Assembly (NCBI RefSeq): GCF_943192995.1
Contig: NZ_CALPCP010000003.1
Location: 180,967-244,966, forward strand
Direction of reading: 5' to 3'
Source of the DNA: Flintibacter muris
Lineage (GTDB): Bacteria > Bacillota > Clostridia > Oscillospirales > Oscillospiraceae
Length of the DNA: 64,000 nt
The stretch's first letter is position 1. The number at the start of each line of letters is the position of its first letter. Both the position numbers and the translations under genes were made by a program. The notes beneath the pieces were generated by a model. The model was not told where the DNA came from. It worked only from the letters and a program-made list of their open reading frames with translations, and searched no databases. Shown here one piece after another: positions 19,939-27,981 of the stretch.

Positions 19939-19985
19939 TTGAATTTTCCTGGTTCTTATTATATAATTATTGGACAGAATATACA
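19939..19985. promoter_or_regulatory. Overlapping divergent promoters of argC and lysR
   Basis: Plus strand: TTGAAT (19939-19944), 17 bp, TATAAT (19962-19967). Minus strand: TTGTAT, 17 bp, TATAAT (complement at 19958-19963). The two -10 hexamers share two bases, so polymerase could occupy only one promoter at a time. This is consistent with the LysR-type protein controlling both directions. Confidence 0.65.
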
Positions 19986-20066
19986 AGCCATGATTTTTTC
20001 TGTCAAACATTCCGTTTTTGAATGAATCTTTGGTTTAAATACACAAAGAAAAGGAGCCGATTTCTT

Positions 20067-20984
20067 ATGAGCATCCAGAAGTACATCGCCTATCTGAAGA
20101 CCATCGAGACCGGCAGTATCACCCGCGCCGCCGCCCAGCTGGGCTATACCCAGTCCGCCGTCAGCCGCATGATCGCCGACCTGGAAAAGGGTTGGGGCGT
20201 CACCCTCCTTACCCGGAACCGCTCCGGCATCGAGATCAGCTCCGAGGGGCTGATGCTGCTGCCCAAGCTCCAGGTCATCTGCTCCGGTTATGAGTCCCTC
20301 AATCGCACAGTGGCCGAGCTGCACAGCCATACCTCTGGCTCCATCCGGGTGGGTACCTTCTCCAGCTTCTCCTGCGGCCTGCTCCCCGCCATTATCAAAT
20401 CCTTTCAGGAGACCTATCCCCACATCAACTTCAATCTGCTTAACGGGGAGTACAACGAGATTGCTGGCTGGCTGCGCAAAGGGCTGGTGGACTGCGGCTT
20501 TGTCGCCCTGCCCGCCGCTGATGACTTGGACACCTCCTTCCTGGTTCAGGACAGCCTGGTGGCCGTCCTCCCCCAGGACCACCCCATGGCCGACGCCCCC
20601 TATTTTCCCGTGGAAATGCTGTCCAACGAGGATTTTATTAACGTAAGAGAGGAACAGGACTACGAAATCGCCAAGTTTCTGGATGAGCTCCAGCAAAAGC
20701 CCAAAATTCGCTACGAGAGCAGCGACGACTACGCCATCCTGTCTATGGTGGAGGCCGGCCTGGGCATTAGCATAATCCATGACCTGATGCTGATCCCCAA
20801 CCGCTATCACGTGGTGGCCAAGCCCTTCGATATGCCCATCATCCGGGATATCGCTGTGGCGGTCAAAAAGGACGCCGCCCTGTCCACCATCACCCAGTTG
20901 TTCGTGGACCACACTAAAAAGTGGGCCAGACAACAGTTCCTCTCCTCCATCCATGGCCAGGTCCCCCCTTGTGGACACATTTAG
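20067..20984 (+). CDS. LysR-family transcription regulator
   Basis: 305 residues. Residues 1-60 hold the winged HTH (IETGSITRAAAQLGYTQSAVSRMIADLEKGWG); the rest is the two-lobed effector domain. ATG 20067 follows AAGGAG. It is divergent from argC with overlapping promoters, so arginine-pathway control is the simplest guess, but the effector cannot be read from sequence. The effector domain is of the CysB/CynR group (VRVGTFSSFS-type start, here IRVGTFSSFSCGLLP). Confidence 0.92.
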   Translation: MSIQKYIAYLKTIETGSITRAAAQLGYTQSAVSRMIADLEKGWGVTLLTRNRSGIEISSEGLMLLPKLQVICSGYESLNRTVAELHSHTSGSIRVGTFSSFSCGLLPAIIKSFQETYPHINFNLLNGEYNEIAGWLRKGLVDCGFVALPAADDLDTSFLVQDSLVAVLPQDHPMADAPYFPVEMLSNEDFINVREEQDYEIAKFLDELQQKPKIRYESSDDYAILSMVEAGLGISIIHDLMLIPNRYHVVAKPFDMPIIRDIAVAVKKDAALSTITQLFVDHTKKWARQQFLSSIHGQVPPCGHI

Positions 20985-21009
20985 GGGCAGGCCGGTATGG
21001 ATTGACAGA

Positions 21010-21056
21010 CAACGAAAAGCCCTTGCCGATGTTGCCATCAGCAAGGGCTTTCTAAT
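21010..21056 (+). terminator. Terminator of the LysR gene
   Basis: AAAGCCCTTGC and GCAAGGGCTTTC form an 11-bp stem around a 16-nt loop, followed by TAATA. Confidence 0.7.
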
Positions 21057-21155
21057 ACGGTTTTGTCACCCACAAGCCGCAAAGGAGCACCTTTCTCAAA
21101 GCAGTCATAAACCCTGCTGCTCTCCCCATAGGATAGAGGGAAAGGGGGAAGCGCT

Positions 21156-21449
21156 ATGGCGTTTGTGGACGACCGGGCCCGTCCCGAGATGGCCCACCAC
21201 ATCATTTTGGAGGAGCGGGAGCAGCTGTCCGTCTCCGGCGTGGAGGAGGTGGAGAGCTTTGATGAGAACACCATCCTCCTCACCACCGCCCAGGGGGCCC
21301 TGGAGATCCAGGGGGAGGGACTGCATATCGAAAAGCTGTCACTGGACGGGGGCGACCTGCGGGTGGAGGGCCGGGTGAGCGCCCTGATCTACGAGACCGA
21401 CATTGGACGCCGGGGCGGCGGATTTTTCTCCCGGCTGCTGGGCGGATGA
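21156..21449 (+). CDS. yabP: Sporulation protein YabP
   Basis: 97 residues of the YabP/YqfC family: a compact beta domain with LSVSGVEEVESFDENTILL and LHIEKLSLDGGDLRVEGRVS. YabP is made in the mother cell under SigE in Bacillus and is needed for coat/cortex assembly. The stop overlaps the yabQ start by 4 bp. The order yabP-yabQ-divIC-S1 protein is conserved across spore formers. Confidence 0.93.
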   Translation: MAFVDDRARPEMAHHIILEEREQLSVSGVEEVESFDENTILLTTAQGALEIQGEGLHIEKLSLDGGDLRVEGRVSALIYETDIGRRGGGFFSRLLGG

Positions 21450-22138
21450 CCGTGGATGTGGTGCAGCAGAGCCGGGCCCTGTGCCAGGCCTTGCTGCTGG
21501 GGGGTGCCATGGGGGTGGTGTACGACCTGTTCCGCATCCTGCGGGTGCGGGTGAAGGTCCCGCTGCTGGGGCCGCTGCTGGACCTGCTGTTCTGGCTGAC
21601 GGCCACAGCGGCCCTCTTTGTCTGGTCTCAGGGGGCCTGGGGCGGACAGGTCCGGCTGTACGGCGCGGCCTTCTGCCTGGTGGGCGGAGCCCTGTATTTC
21701 TGGGCAATCAGCCCGTGGCTGCTGCGTTTGGGGTACCTGGGAGCCGATTTGATGGCCGCTCTTTTGGGCATTTTGACCTTTCCGCTGGGGGTAGCGGGGG
21801 CACTTCTGAAAAAAATCAGAAAACTTATAAAAAATGTCTTCCTTTCCAGTTCAAAATGGTATAGAATAGATTCCACAACAGAGCAGTTGGATACAGCGGC
21901 CCGCCGCCGTACCCTTCGGGAGAGAGGAGAGGATGTTCATGACCTTCAAACGGGCCGGATTTTTGACCAAAATCGTTGTGCTGGTGTTGCTGATTTACAT
22001 GGCCATCTCTCTGCTGGACCTGAGGGGGAAAATCCAGGACGTTCAGGCTCAGCGGGACAACCTGGCCAGGCAGGTGTCCGACCAGCGTTTGGCAAACAAA
22101 AAGCTGGAAGACGCCATCGCAAACAGCTCAGACCCTGA
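21446..22138 (+). CDS. yabQ: Sporulation protein YabQ with unusual C-terminal overlap
   Basis: 230 residues in frame. Residues 1-125 are the YabQ domain with about four membrane spans (CQALLLGGAMGVVYDLFRILR opens it) followed by a basic KKIRKLIKNVF segment. The last 67 or so codons run through the start of divIC in another frame, giving an overlap of about 200 bases. That tail has the composition of an out-of-frame reading (Gly/Arg/Gln-rich), so either a frameshift removed the native stop or the overlap is real. Confidence 0.85.
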   Translation: MTVDVVQQSRALCQALLLGGAMGVVYDLFRILRVRVKVPLLGPLLDLLFWLTATAALFVWSQGAWGGQVRLYGAAFCLVGGALYFWAISPWLLRLGYLGADLMAALLGILTFPLGVAGALLKKIRKLIKNVFLSSSKWYRIDSTTEQLDTAARRRTLRERGEDVHDLQTGRIFDQNRCAGVADLHGHLSAGPEGENPGRSGSAGQPGQAGVRPAFGKQKAGRRHRKQLRP

Positions 22139-22214
22139 GATGCTGGAGCAGGTGGCCCGGGACCGGGGCTATGTGGAGGAGAACGAAACTCTGTTTATCG
22201 ACGTGGCCAACTGA
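21939..22214 (+). CDS. divIC: FtsB/DivIC-type septum protein
   Basis: 91 residues from ATG 21939, chosen because GGAGAGG lies 6 bases upstream (none fits ATG 21933). One N-terminal membrane span (FLTKIVVLVLLIYMAISLL) is followed by a coiled coil (QDVQAQRDNLARQVSDQRLANKKL) and the DPEMLEQVARDRGYVEENE end typical of DivIC. It acts in the FtsL-DivIB-DivIC division complex. Confidence 0.92.
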   Translation: MTFKRAGFLTKIVVLVLLIYMAISLLDLRGKIQDVQAQRDNLARQVSDQRLANKKLEDAIANSSDPEMLEQVARDRGYVEENETLFIDVAN

Positions 22215-22273
22215 CTGGCCGCGCCGCCGCAGTACGTGTGTTGCAAATTATACAAGGGAGGATTTGGCCTTCA

Positions 22274-22744
22274 ATGGAGTTAGGTGTAGGGACCATCGTG
22301 GATGGCAAGGTGACAGGTATCACAAAGTTTGGGGCCTTTGTGGCTCTGCCGGAGGGGAAATCCGGTCTGGTCCATATTTCGGAGATCGCCTATTCCTATG
22401 TGAATGAGGTGAGCGACCATCTGCACGAGGGGCAGGAGGTCAGGGTGAAGATTATCGGGATTGACCAGGCCAAGCGGATCAATCTGTCCATCAAGCAGGT
22501 GGAGCCCCCGCCCCAGCGCCCCCCCAGACAGGGTGGCCCCCGTCAGGGCGGCGGAAGCCGTCCCCCCAGACAGGGCGGAGGTTCCTCCCGCCCCATGGGC
22601 TTTGTCCACCAGGCCCCCAAGGAGCCTACCGACTTTGAGGACCGGCTCAAGCAGTTTATGCAGTCCTCCGACAGCAAGCTGTCAGAGCTGCGGTACATTG
22701 AAAAGAAGGGCGGCAACCGCCGGGGCGGCGGCGGACGCCGGTAG
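22274..22744 (+). CDS. S1 RNA-binding domain protein (YabR-like)
   Basis: 156 residues. Residues 1-72 are a clear S1 domain (GTIVDGKVTGITKFGAFVAL, GLVHISEIAYSYV, VKIIGIDQAKRINLSIKQ). The rest is a low-complexity Gly/Arg/Pro tail ending in GGGRR, a likely RNA-contacting extension. The ATG follows GGGAGGA. It sits in the conserved position next to divIC; RNA binding is sure, the target unknown. Confidence 0.9.
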   Translation: MELGVGTIVDGKVTGITKFGAFVALPEGKSGLVHISEIAYSYVNEVSDHLHEGQEVRVKIIGIDQAKRINLSIKQVEPPPQRPPRQGGPRQGGGSRPPRQGGGSSRPMGFVHQAPKEPTDFEDRLKQFMQSSDSKLSELRYIEKKGGNRRGGGGRR

Positions 22745-22757
22745 CGTGTATAGTGAA

Positions 22758-22797
22758 GTGGGGGCCGTCTGCGGACGGCCCCTGTTTGTTTTGTTGT
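22758..22797 (+). terminator. Terminator after the S1 gene
   Basis: GGGGCCGTC, a TGCG loop, GACGGCCCC, then TGTTTGTTTTGTT: a 9-bp stem with a T-rich tail ending the yabP to S1 unit. Confidence 0.85.
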
Positions 22798-22811
22798 GTG
22801 AGGTGACCGAC

Positions 22812-23318
22812 ATGGATTGCATGATTCGCAAGTGGAGGATTTCGGACCGGGAGCGTCTGGCCGAGATGCTCAACAACCCCAAGGTGCTGGACAACCTGCG
22901 GGACGGCCTGCCCTGCCCCTACACTCCGGAAGACGGGGAGGAGTATATCCGCTCCATGTTGGCGGCAGACGAAACAAAGACCTTCGCCTTCGCCATCACT
23001 GTGGACGACGCGGTGATCGGCAGCATCGGCGTGTTCCGGGGGGAAAATATCCACTCCCGCACCGCCGAGCTGGGCTACTACATCGGCGAGCCCTACTGGG
23101 GAAAGGGGTATGCTGCCAGCGCGGTGAAGCAGGTATGCCGGTATGTTTTTGACCACTCCGACATACTCCGGATCTTTGCCGAGCCCTTCGCTTATAACGC
23201 GGCCTCCCGCCGGGTGCTGGAGAAGGCGGGCTTTCAGCTGGAGGGCACCCTGCGCAGCAACGCGGTGAAAAACGGGAAAGTGCTGGACATGACCATGTAC
23301 GCCCTGGTGCGGGAATAA
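22812..23318 (+). CDS. GNAT acetyltransferase (RimJ-like)
   Basis: 168 residues with the RimJ/RimL layout: N-terminal RKWRISDRERLAEMLNNP, central VIGSIGVF, the acetyl-CoA loop (AELGYYIGEPYWGKGYAASAVKQ) and NAASRRVLEKAGFQLEGTLR. Such enzymes acetylate protein N-termini or small amines; the substrate is not predictable. The ATG at 22812 lies beyond the terminator after GAGGTGACC. Confidence 0.92.
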   Translation: MDCMIRKWRISDRERLAEMLNNPKVLDNLRDGLPCPYTPEDGEEYIRSMLAADETKTFAFAITVDDAVIGSIGVFRGENIHSRTAELGYYIGEPYWGKGYAASAVKQVCRYVFDHSDILRIFAEPFAYNAASRRVLEKAGFQLEGTLRSNAVKNGKVLDMTMYALVRE

Positions 23319-23453
23319 AAAAGACGCCCCATTCGGAGCGCCCATGTGCGGGGAGAGACTCGCACAAAGCATATTGGTCGAGCTGGGACAAGTCTACCAT
23401 AATTTGGAAATCAAGTCAATGGGAACCTTTGTCGGTTTTTGGAGGTCTGATCT

Positions 23454-23957
23454 ATGCCCACCTGGAGCGGCACAAGAAAAAAACTGGAAGAAGACTACCT
23501 CTGTCCCGCCCTGCGGGGCCGGGTGCGGTACTTCGCCACCACCTACCGGGAGAGCCACGACCAGGAGGGCCGGGCTGCGATCCTGGTGGACGGGGTGGAG
23601 ATACTCAAGAGCAATTATTATGATTATGATGGTACATTTTGGAGCATGTATTACCGCTCTGAAGAGGAGCCCAGCGCCATCCAACAGACCGTTCTGGACC
23701 AGGGTCTGTTTGACCAGTACGTCTTTTACAACGCCTTTCATGAGTTTGACAACCAGAGCATTGAGGCCAGCCTGACCAGCAGGACACCCCTTGTCCGCGT
23801 CTTTGCCCTGCTGGACCGCCGGGTGGGCAAGCGGCGGCTGGCTGCACTGGAGGACACGATGGAACAAGAGCTGGACTGGGTGTGTCCCTTCTACCGCCTG
23901 CGCATGGAGGCGGAGGGGCTGAAATTTGGAGGTAATCGCAATGAAACGGATTCCTGA
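23454..23957 (+). CDS. SF0329-family protein of unknown function
   Basis: 167 residues starting MPTWSGTRKKLEEDYLCPAL, with GRVRYFATTYRESHDQEGRAAI. I recognise it as the small conserved family usually labelled SF0329; no biochemical role is known to me. It is soluble, without signal peptide. The region 23319-23453 before it has no gene that I can recognise. Its end overlaps the next gene by 17 bases. Confidence 0.65.
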   Translation: MPTWSGTRKKLEEDYLCPALRGRVRYFATTYRESHDQEGRAAILVDGVEILKSNYYDYDGTFWSMYYRSEEEPSAIQQTVLDQGLFDQYVFYNAFHEFDNQSIEASLTSRTPLVRVFALLDRRVGKRRLAALEDTMEQELDWVCPFYRLRMEAEGLKFGGNRNETDS

Positions 23958-24336
23958 TGAGGCGTGTGCGTCCATCTGCGGCCTGTTTTGCGGGGCGTGT
24001 CCGTCGTTTCCCGAGGAATGTCACGGCTGCTTTTCGGATTTGGTGCGCGAGGGATGCAGGGGCTGTGCCGACCATGGTTTTTTGGACTGTGCCGCAAGCC
24101 ACCATATTACGCGCTGCTATGAATGCGAGGAATTTCCCTGTGTGAAGCTGAGAGAGTTCAGCACTAAACCGGTTATCAATGGGATTTGCAATCACGCAAA
24201 TGTGATTCCGGATTCTTTGCGGATGAAAGAAATTGGAGTTGCCCAATGGATTTGTGAGAAAATTGCAGAACACAAATGTCCCAAGTGCGGCAGATTGAGA
24301 AACTGGTTTGAAATGGGGACTCATAGCTGTGATTAA
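23941..24336 (+). CDS. Cysteine-rich DUF3795-type protein
   Basis: 131 residues with 16 Cys. The N-terminal CGLFCGACPSFPEECHGC and the CYECEEFPCVKL segment are typical of DUF3795; a further CPKCG pair lies near the C-terminus. A metal site (zinc or Fe-S) is likely. ATG 23941 follows GGAGG. Codons are less GC-rich than in neighbours, which hints at acquisition. Function unknown. Confidence 0.75.
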   Translation: MKRIPDEACASICGLFCGACPSFPEECHGCFSDLVREGCRGCADHGFLDCAASHHITRCYECEEFPCVKLREFSTKPVINGICNHANVIPDSLRMKEIGVAQWICEKIAEHKCPKCGRLRNWFEMGTHSCD

Positions 24337-24355
24337 ACCATAGAAGGAGAATGAT

Positions 24356-25510
24356 ATGCTTATCGTCAACGGAACAGTCCACACCATGGACAGCCCGATT
24401 ATTGAAAACGGCTATGTGGCCGTCACAGGGAGCAAAATTGCAAAGGTGGGGCCCATGAAGGAGTGTCCCTCGAGTTGGGAGGGAGAGATTATCGACGCCC
24501 AGGGGGGGCATATCTGCCCAGGCTTTATCGACGCCCACTGCCATCTGGGGATGTTCGGCGACGCGATCGGCTTTGAGAGCGACGACGGCAACGAGGAGAC
24601 CGACCCCTGCACCCCTCAGCTGAGGGCCATCGACGCCATCAACCCCCTGGACCGCTGCTTTTCCGAGGCCCGGGCGGCGGGGGTGACCACCGTTCTCACC
24701 GGGCCCGGGTCGGCCAACCCCATTGCCGGGCAGTTTGCCGCCGTTAAGACGGACGGCCGCTGGGTGGACGCTATGGTGGTACAGGCCCCGGTGTCTATGA
24801 AGCTGGCTTTGGGGGAGAACCCCAAGCAGGTCTACCACCACCGGGATGAGACCCCCATCACCCGTATGGCTACCGCCGCCATCATCCGGGAAAATCTGCG
24901 CAAGGCGGTGGAGTATGGCGAAAAGCTGAACAAGGCCGCCCAGGACGAGGACACCGATCCGCCTGACTACGACGCCAAGCTGGAGGCCCTGCTCCCGGTG
25001 GTACGGGGGGAGCTGCCCATCCACATCCACGCCCATCGGGCGGACGATATCGCCACCGGAGTACGTATTGCAAAGGAATTTGACCTGAAGTGCGTTATTG
25101 TCCACGGCACCGAGGGCCATCTGATCCCGGAGCTGCTGGCCCGGGAGGGCATCCCCGTCATCACCGGCCCCGCCCTGGGGGACCGCTCCAAGCCGGAGCT
25201 GGCCAACATGACACTGGAAAATCCAGCGGTTCTCCACCGGGCGGGGGTCCCCTTCGCCATCTGTACCGACCACCCGGAGGTGCCCATCCAGTACCTGCCC
25301 CTGTGCGCCGCCCTGGCCGTGAAGGGCGGTCTGGACGAGGAGACGGCCCTGGCCGCCATCACCGTCAACGCCGCCAAAATCGCCAGGCTGGACGGAACGC
25401 TGGGCTCCCTCACCCCCGGCAAGGAGGCGGACATTACAATCACCAGCCGCCACCCCCTGGAGTTGCTGGGAGAGGTGAGGGCCGTTCTCATTGGCGGCCA
25501 AAGAGTTTAG
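24356..25510 (+). CDS. Amidohydrolase (imidazolonepropionase-like)
   Basis: 384 residues of the metal-dependent amidohydrolase superfamily. Metal ligands are visible in GFIDAHCHLG (HxH), HIHAHRADDI, VHGTEGH and the catalytic Asp in CTDHPEVP. N- and C-terminal strands form the composite beta domain (GTVHTMDSPIIENGYVAV; GTLGSLTPGKEADITI). Homologues are annotated as imidazolonepropionase-like; the true substrate is unknown. Preceded by AGGAG, alone between DUF3795 and hpf. Confidence 0.9.
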   Translation: MLIVNGTVHTMDSPIIENGYVAVTGSKIAKVGPMKECPSSWEGEIIDAQGGHICPGFIDAHCHLGMFGDAIGFESDDGNEETDPCTPQLRAIDAINPLDRCFSEARAAGVTTVLTGPGSANPIAGQFAAVKTDGRWVDAMVVQAPVSMKLALGENPKQVYHHRDETPITRMATAAIIRENLRKAVEYGEKLNKAAQDEDTDPPDYDAKLEALLPVVRGELPIHIHAHRADDIATGVRIAKEFDLKCVIVHGTEGHLIPELLAREGIPVITGPALGDRSKPELANMTLENPAVLHRAGVPFAICTDHPEVPIQYLPLCAALAVKGGLDEETALAAITVNAAKIARLDGTLGSLTPGKEADITITSRHPLELLGEVRAVLIGGQRV

Positions 25511-25530
25511 AAAATTTTAACAAAAACCAG

Positions 25531-25558
25531 TGGACTTTCCGACTCTTTGTGGTATAAT
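25531..25558 (+). promoter_or_regulatory. Promoter of hpf
   Basis: TGGACT and TATAAT (25553-25558), 16 bp apart, about 70 bp upstream of the hpf start. Confidence 0.5.
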
Positions 25559-25626
25559 AAGGATAACCGGAGGGGATATCACCCATTCCGGCCTATACCA
25601 GCCCTCTGGGCGAAAGGAGCGATTCG

Positions 25627-26175
25627 ATGAAATTCGTATTTACGGACAAAAAGGTGACCCTGCCCGATTCCGTACACAAGTACGCCGAGAAAAAGGTGGG
25701 TAAGCTGGACCGTTTCTTTAAGGAGGACGCTACCGCCGCTATCACGTTCAGCGTAGAGAAGGAGCGGAACAACAAGGTGGAAATCACCATCCGCTCCAGC
25801 GGCACCATCTTCCGGGTTTCCGAGAGCACCTCCGATATGCACGCCTCCATTGATGCCGCTGTCACCACCCTGGAGCGTCAGATCCGCAAGAACAAGACCC
25901 GCCTGGAGAAGCGGCTGCGTCAGGGTGCCTTTGAGCGGGCGGTGGAGGTCGAGGTATCCACCTTCGCCCCCGAGGAGCCGGAGGAGGGCGAGTACCGCAT
26001 TGTCCGCAGCAAGACCTTCCCCATCAAGCCCATGACCAGGGACGAGGCTATTTTGCAGATGAACCTGGTGGGCCACAGCTTCTTCGCCTTCCGGGATGAG
26101 GAGGCGGACGGGGCCTTTGCCGTGGTCTACCGCCGCAACGACGGGGACTACGGCCTGATCCAGGATGAGCAGTAA
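25627..26175 (+). CDS. hpf: Long-form ribosome hibernation promoting factor
   Basis: 182 residues. Residues 1-100 form the RaiA domain (VHKYAEKKVGKLDRFFKEDA) that fills the tRNA and mRNA sites of the 30S subunit. A linker leads to the C-terminal dimerisation domain (KTFPIKPMTRDEAILQMNLVGHSFFAFR) that joins two 70S ribosomes into 100S dimers. The ATG follows GAAAGGAG. Confidence 0.95.
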   Translation: MKFVFTDKKVTLPDSVHKYAEKKVGKLDRFFKEDATAAITFSVEKERNNKVEITIRSSGTIFRVSESTSDMHASIDAAVTTLERQIRKNKTRLEKRLRQGAFERAVEVEVSTFAPEEPEEGEYRIVRSKTFPIKPMTRDEAILQMNLVGHSFFAFRDEEADGAFAVVYRRNDGDYGLIQDEQ

Positions 26176-26240
26176 CCCCAATGAATAAGAAGGGTTGCGG
26201 GATGCCAGCCGAAAATGAAAGAAAAGATGTTTAAAAGGCC

Positions 26241-26348
26241 ATGGCATACGATTTACTCAAGATCTTCAAAGAAAACCCTGGAAAAGCATACCAATATGAG
26301 CAGTTGGAGGCGTTGATTGACGCCTATATCTCCGGAATAAATCAGTAA
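26241..26348 (+). CDS. Possible 35-residue protein
   Basis: ATG to TAA frame beginning MAYDLLKIFKENPGKAYQYE and ending in SGINQ, with AAAGG six bases upstream. It is amphipathic, with no membrane span. The spacing between hpf and birA would otherwise be empty. No homology is recognised; it may be an unannotated small protein or chance. Confidence 0.3.
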   Translation: MAYDLLKIFKENPGKAYQYEQLEALIDAYISGINQ

Positions 26349-26400
26349 CAGACAACAGGGCCGGGCATCTGCCCGGCCCTTGCCAAAGGAGGAAGCGTCC

Positions 26401-27393
26401 ATGAGCCGGGAACGAGTTTTGGCCCTGCTGCGGGAGCGGCAGGGGGAGTATCTGTCCGGGGAGGCCATGAGCAAGACCCTGGGCATCAGCCGGGCCGGGG
26501 TGTGGAAGGCCATTGAGGGCCTGCGTCAGGAGGGGTACACCATTTCCTCCGCCCCCAACCGGGGCTACTGTTTGGAGGACGCCCCCGACCGTCTGCGGGT
26601 GGGGGAGCTGTTTGGGCTGCTGTCCGACGCGAAAATCGGCTCCCAGCTGGCCTGCATGGACGTGATCGACTCCACCAACACCGAGTGCAAGCGCCGGGCC
26701 ATGGACGGGGCTCCCGAGGGTCTGGTGGTCACCGCCGAGGAGCAGACCGGGGGCCGTGGCCGCCGGGGCCGGGGGTTCCAGTCCCCCCGGGGCAAGGGGC
26801 TGTATCTGTCCGCCCTGTTCCGCCCGAATCTGGAACCTGCCCAGGTTTCTGACTTTACCGCCTGGGTGGCGGTGGCGGTGTGCGATGGCATTGAGGCCTG
26901 CTGCGGCCTCCGCCCCCAAATCAAGTGGACCAACGACATTGTAGTAAACGGCAAAAAGCTGGTGGGCATCCTCACCGAGCTGAACATTGAAAGCGAGACC
27001 AACGCCCTGGACTATATGGTCACCGGTATCGGCATCAATGTAAACCATGAGCCTGAGGATTTTTCCCCGGAAATAAGGGACATGGCTACTTCCCTGTCCC
27101 AGATTCTGGGCCGGACTGTGCGCCGTTCGGAACTGGCCGCTCAGGTCATCCTGGCGCTGGACCGGATGTACGCCGCCTACCCGGAGGACCGGGCCGAATA
27201 TCTGGCAAAGTACCGGGCGGACTGCGTCACCACCGGCCATCAGGTCCAGCTTATCACCCCAACCGCCCGCCGTCAGGCCTTCGCCCTGGAGATCGACGAA
27301 AACTTTAACCTGGTGGTAGAGCTGTACAACGGCAAAAAGGAGACCATCTGCGCCGGAGAGGTATCCGTCCGGGGGATGTATGGGTATGTTTGA
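26401..27393 (+). CDS. birA: Bifunctional biotin ligase/biotin operon repressor
   Basis: 330 residues. An N-terminal winged helix (residues 1-60, SKTLGISRAGVWKAIEGLR) binds DNA. The ligase core holds the GRGRRGRGFQSPRGKGLYLS biotinyl-AMP loop and KWTNDIVVNGKKLVGIL, with the catalytic Lys of VNGKKLVG. A C-terminal SH3-like domain follows. It attaches biotin to carboxylases and represses biotin genes. ATG follows AAAGGAGG. Confidence 0.95.
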   Translation: MSRERVLALLRERQGEYLSGEAMSKTLGISRAGVWKAIEGLRQEGYTISSAPNRGYCLEDAPDRLRVGELFGLLSDAKIGSQLACMDVIDSTNTECKRRAMDGAPEGLVVTAEEQTGGRGRRGRGFQSPRGKGLYLSALFRPNLEPAQVSDFTAWVAVAVCDGIEACCGLRPQIKWTNDIVVNGKKLVGILTELNIESETNALDYMVTGIGINVNHEPEDFSPEIRDMATSLSQILGRTVRRSELAAQVILALDRMYAAYPEDRAEYLAKYRADCVTTGHQVQLITPTARRQAFALEIDENFNLVVELYNGKKETICAGEVSVRGMYGYV

Positions 27394-27424
27394 GAAAAAG
27401 CCGCTCGTAAGAGCGGCTTTTTCA
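27394..27424. terminator. Bidirectional terminator between birA and the SMI1-like gene
   Basis: AAAAAGCCGCTC, GTAA loop, GAGCGGCTTTTT: 12-bp stem with A- and T-tracts on both sides, placed between two convergent genes. Confidence 0.9.
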
Positions 27425-27426
27425 GG

Positions 27427-27981
27427 TCAAGTTTGAAAACCAGTTAAATGTCCTTCCAACCAATCTAAAAAAGTCGCTGTACCCAGGCGGTCATAGCTTC
27501 CCAGACCACGGCAGGAGTTATAATTCAGCGTCCAGATTTGCTCCCTGGCGGCACCATTGACGACCAGAAAAACGGTTTGCTCCAGCGGAAGATTCCGTTT
27601 CTTTTCAACGGTAAGAGTAAGACAGCCGCATTGAACACGCTCCCGCAGTCCGTCTGGGTCGGCGGATATGTTATATTGATATTGCGGCTCTGCCTCTGGA
27701 TGCCGGCACTGATCGGTGTGAAAAAACCAAGGGGCATCCAAGGGAAAACGCTGGCCAATCCGGTTGGAGCCGCTGTACTCCAGGGGATACATCAGCCTTC
27801 CAGGCACAACCTTTGATGCATCATAGCCGTTTCCCACTGTTGTGATAAACCAGATATACTCCCGGGGCAGTGTGATGTGGTATTGCCTCTCAAATTGACG
27901 GACCGCGTCCAGCGCGGCGGTTGGATTCAGCCGGACGCGCCCTTTTTGGAGCAGTTTTATAATTTCTTCCTGCTGCTTCAT
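27427..27981 (-). CDS. SMI1/KNR4-family protein
   Basis: 184 residues. The N-terminal half carries the SMI1/KNR4 signature (FERQYHITLPREYIWFITTVGNG). This superfamily includes immunity proteins against contact-dependent toxins and general protein-interaction modules. No toxin gene lies nearby, so an orphan immunity role is only a possibility. Codons are less GC-rich than in flanking genes. It begins right at the end of the hydrolase gene upstream. Confidence 0.8.
   Translation of the reverse strand: MKQQEEIIKLLQKGRVRLNPTAALDAVRQFERQYHITLPREYIWFITTVGNGYDASKVVPGRLMYPLEYSGSNRIGQRFPLDAPWFFHTDQCRHPEAEPQYQYNISADPDGLRERVQCGCLTLTVEKKRNLPLEQTVFLVVNGAAREQIWTLNYNSCRGLGSYDRLGTATFLDWLEGHLTGFQT

Noticed and set aside
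23319..23453. tRNA-like sequence before the SF0329-type gene
   Set aside because: Some GGGGAGAGACTCG-type resemblance to a tRNA-linked pattern, but no cloverleaf could be drawn.
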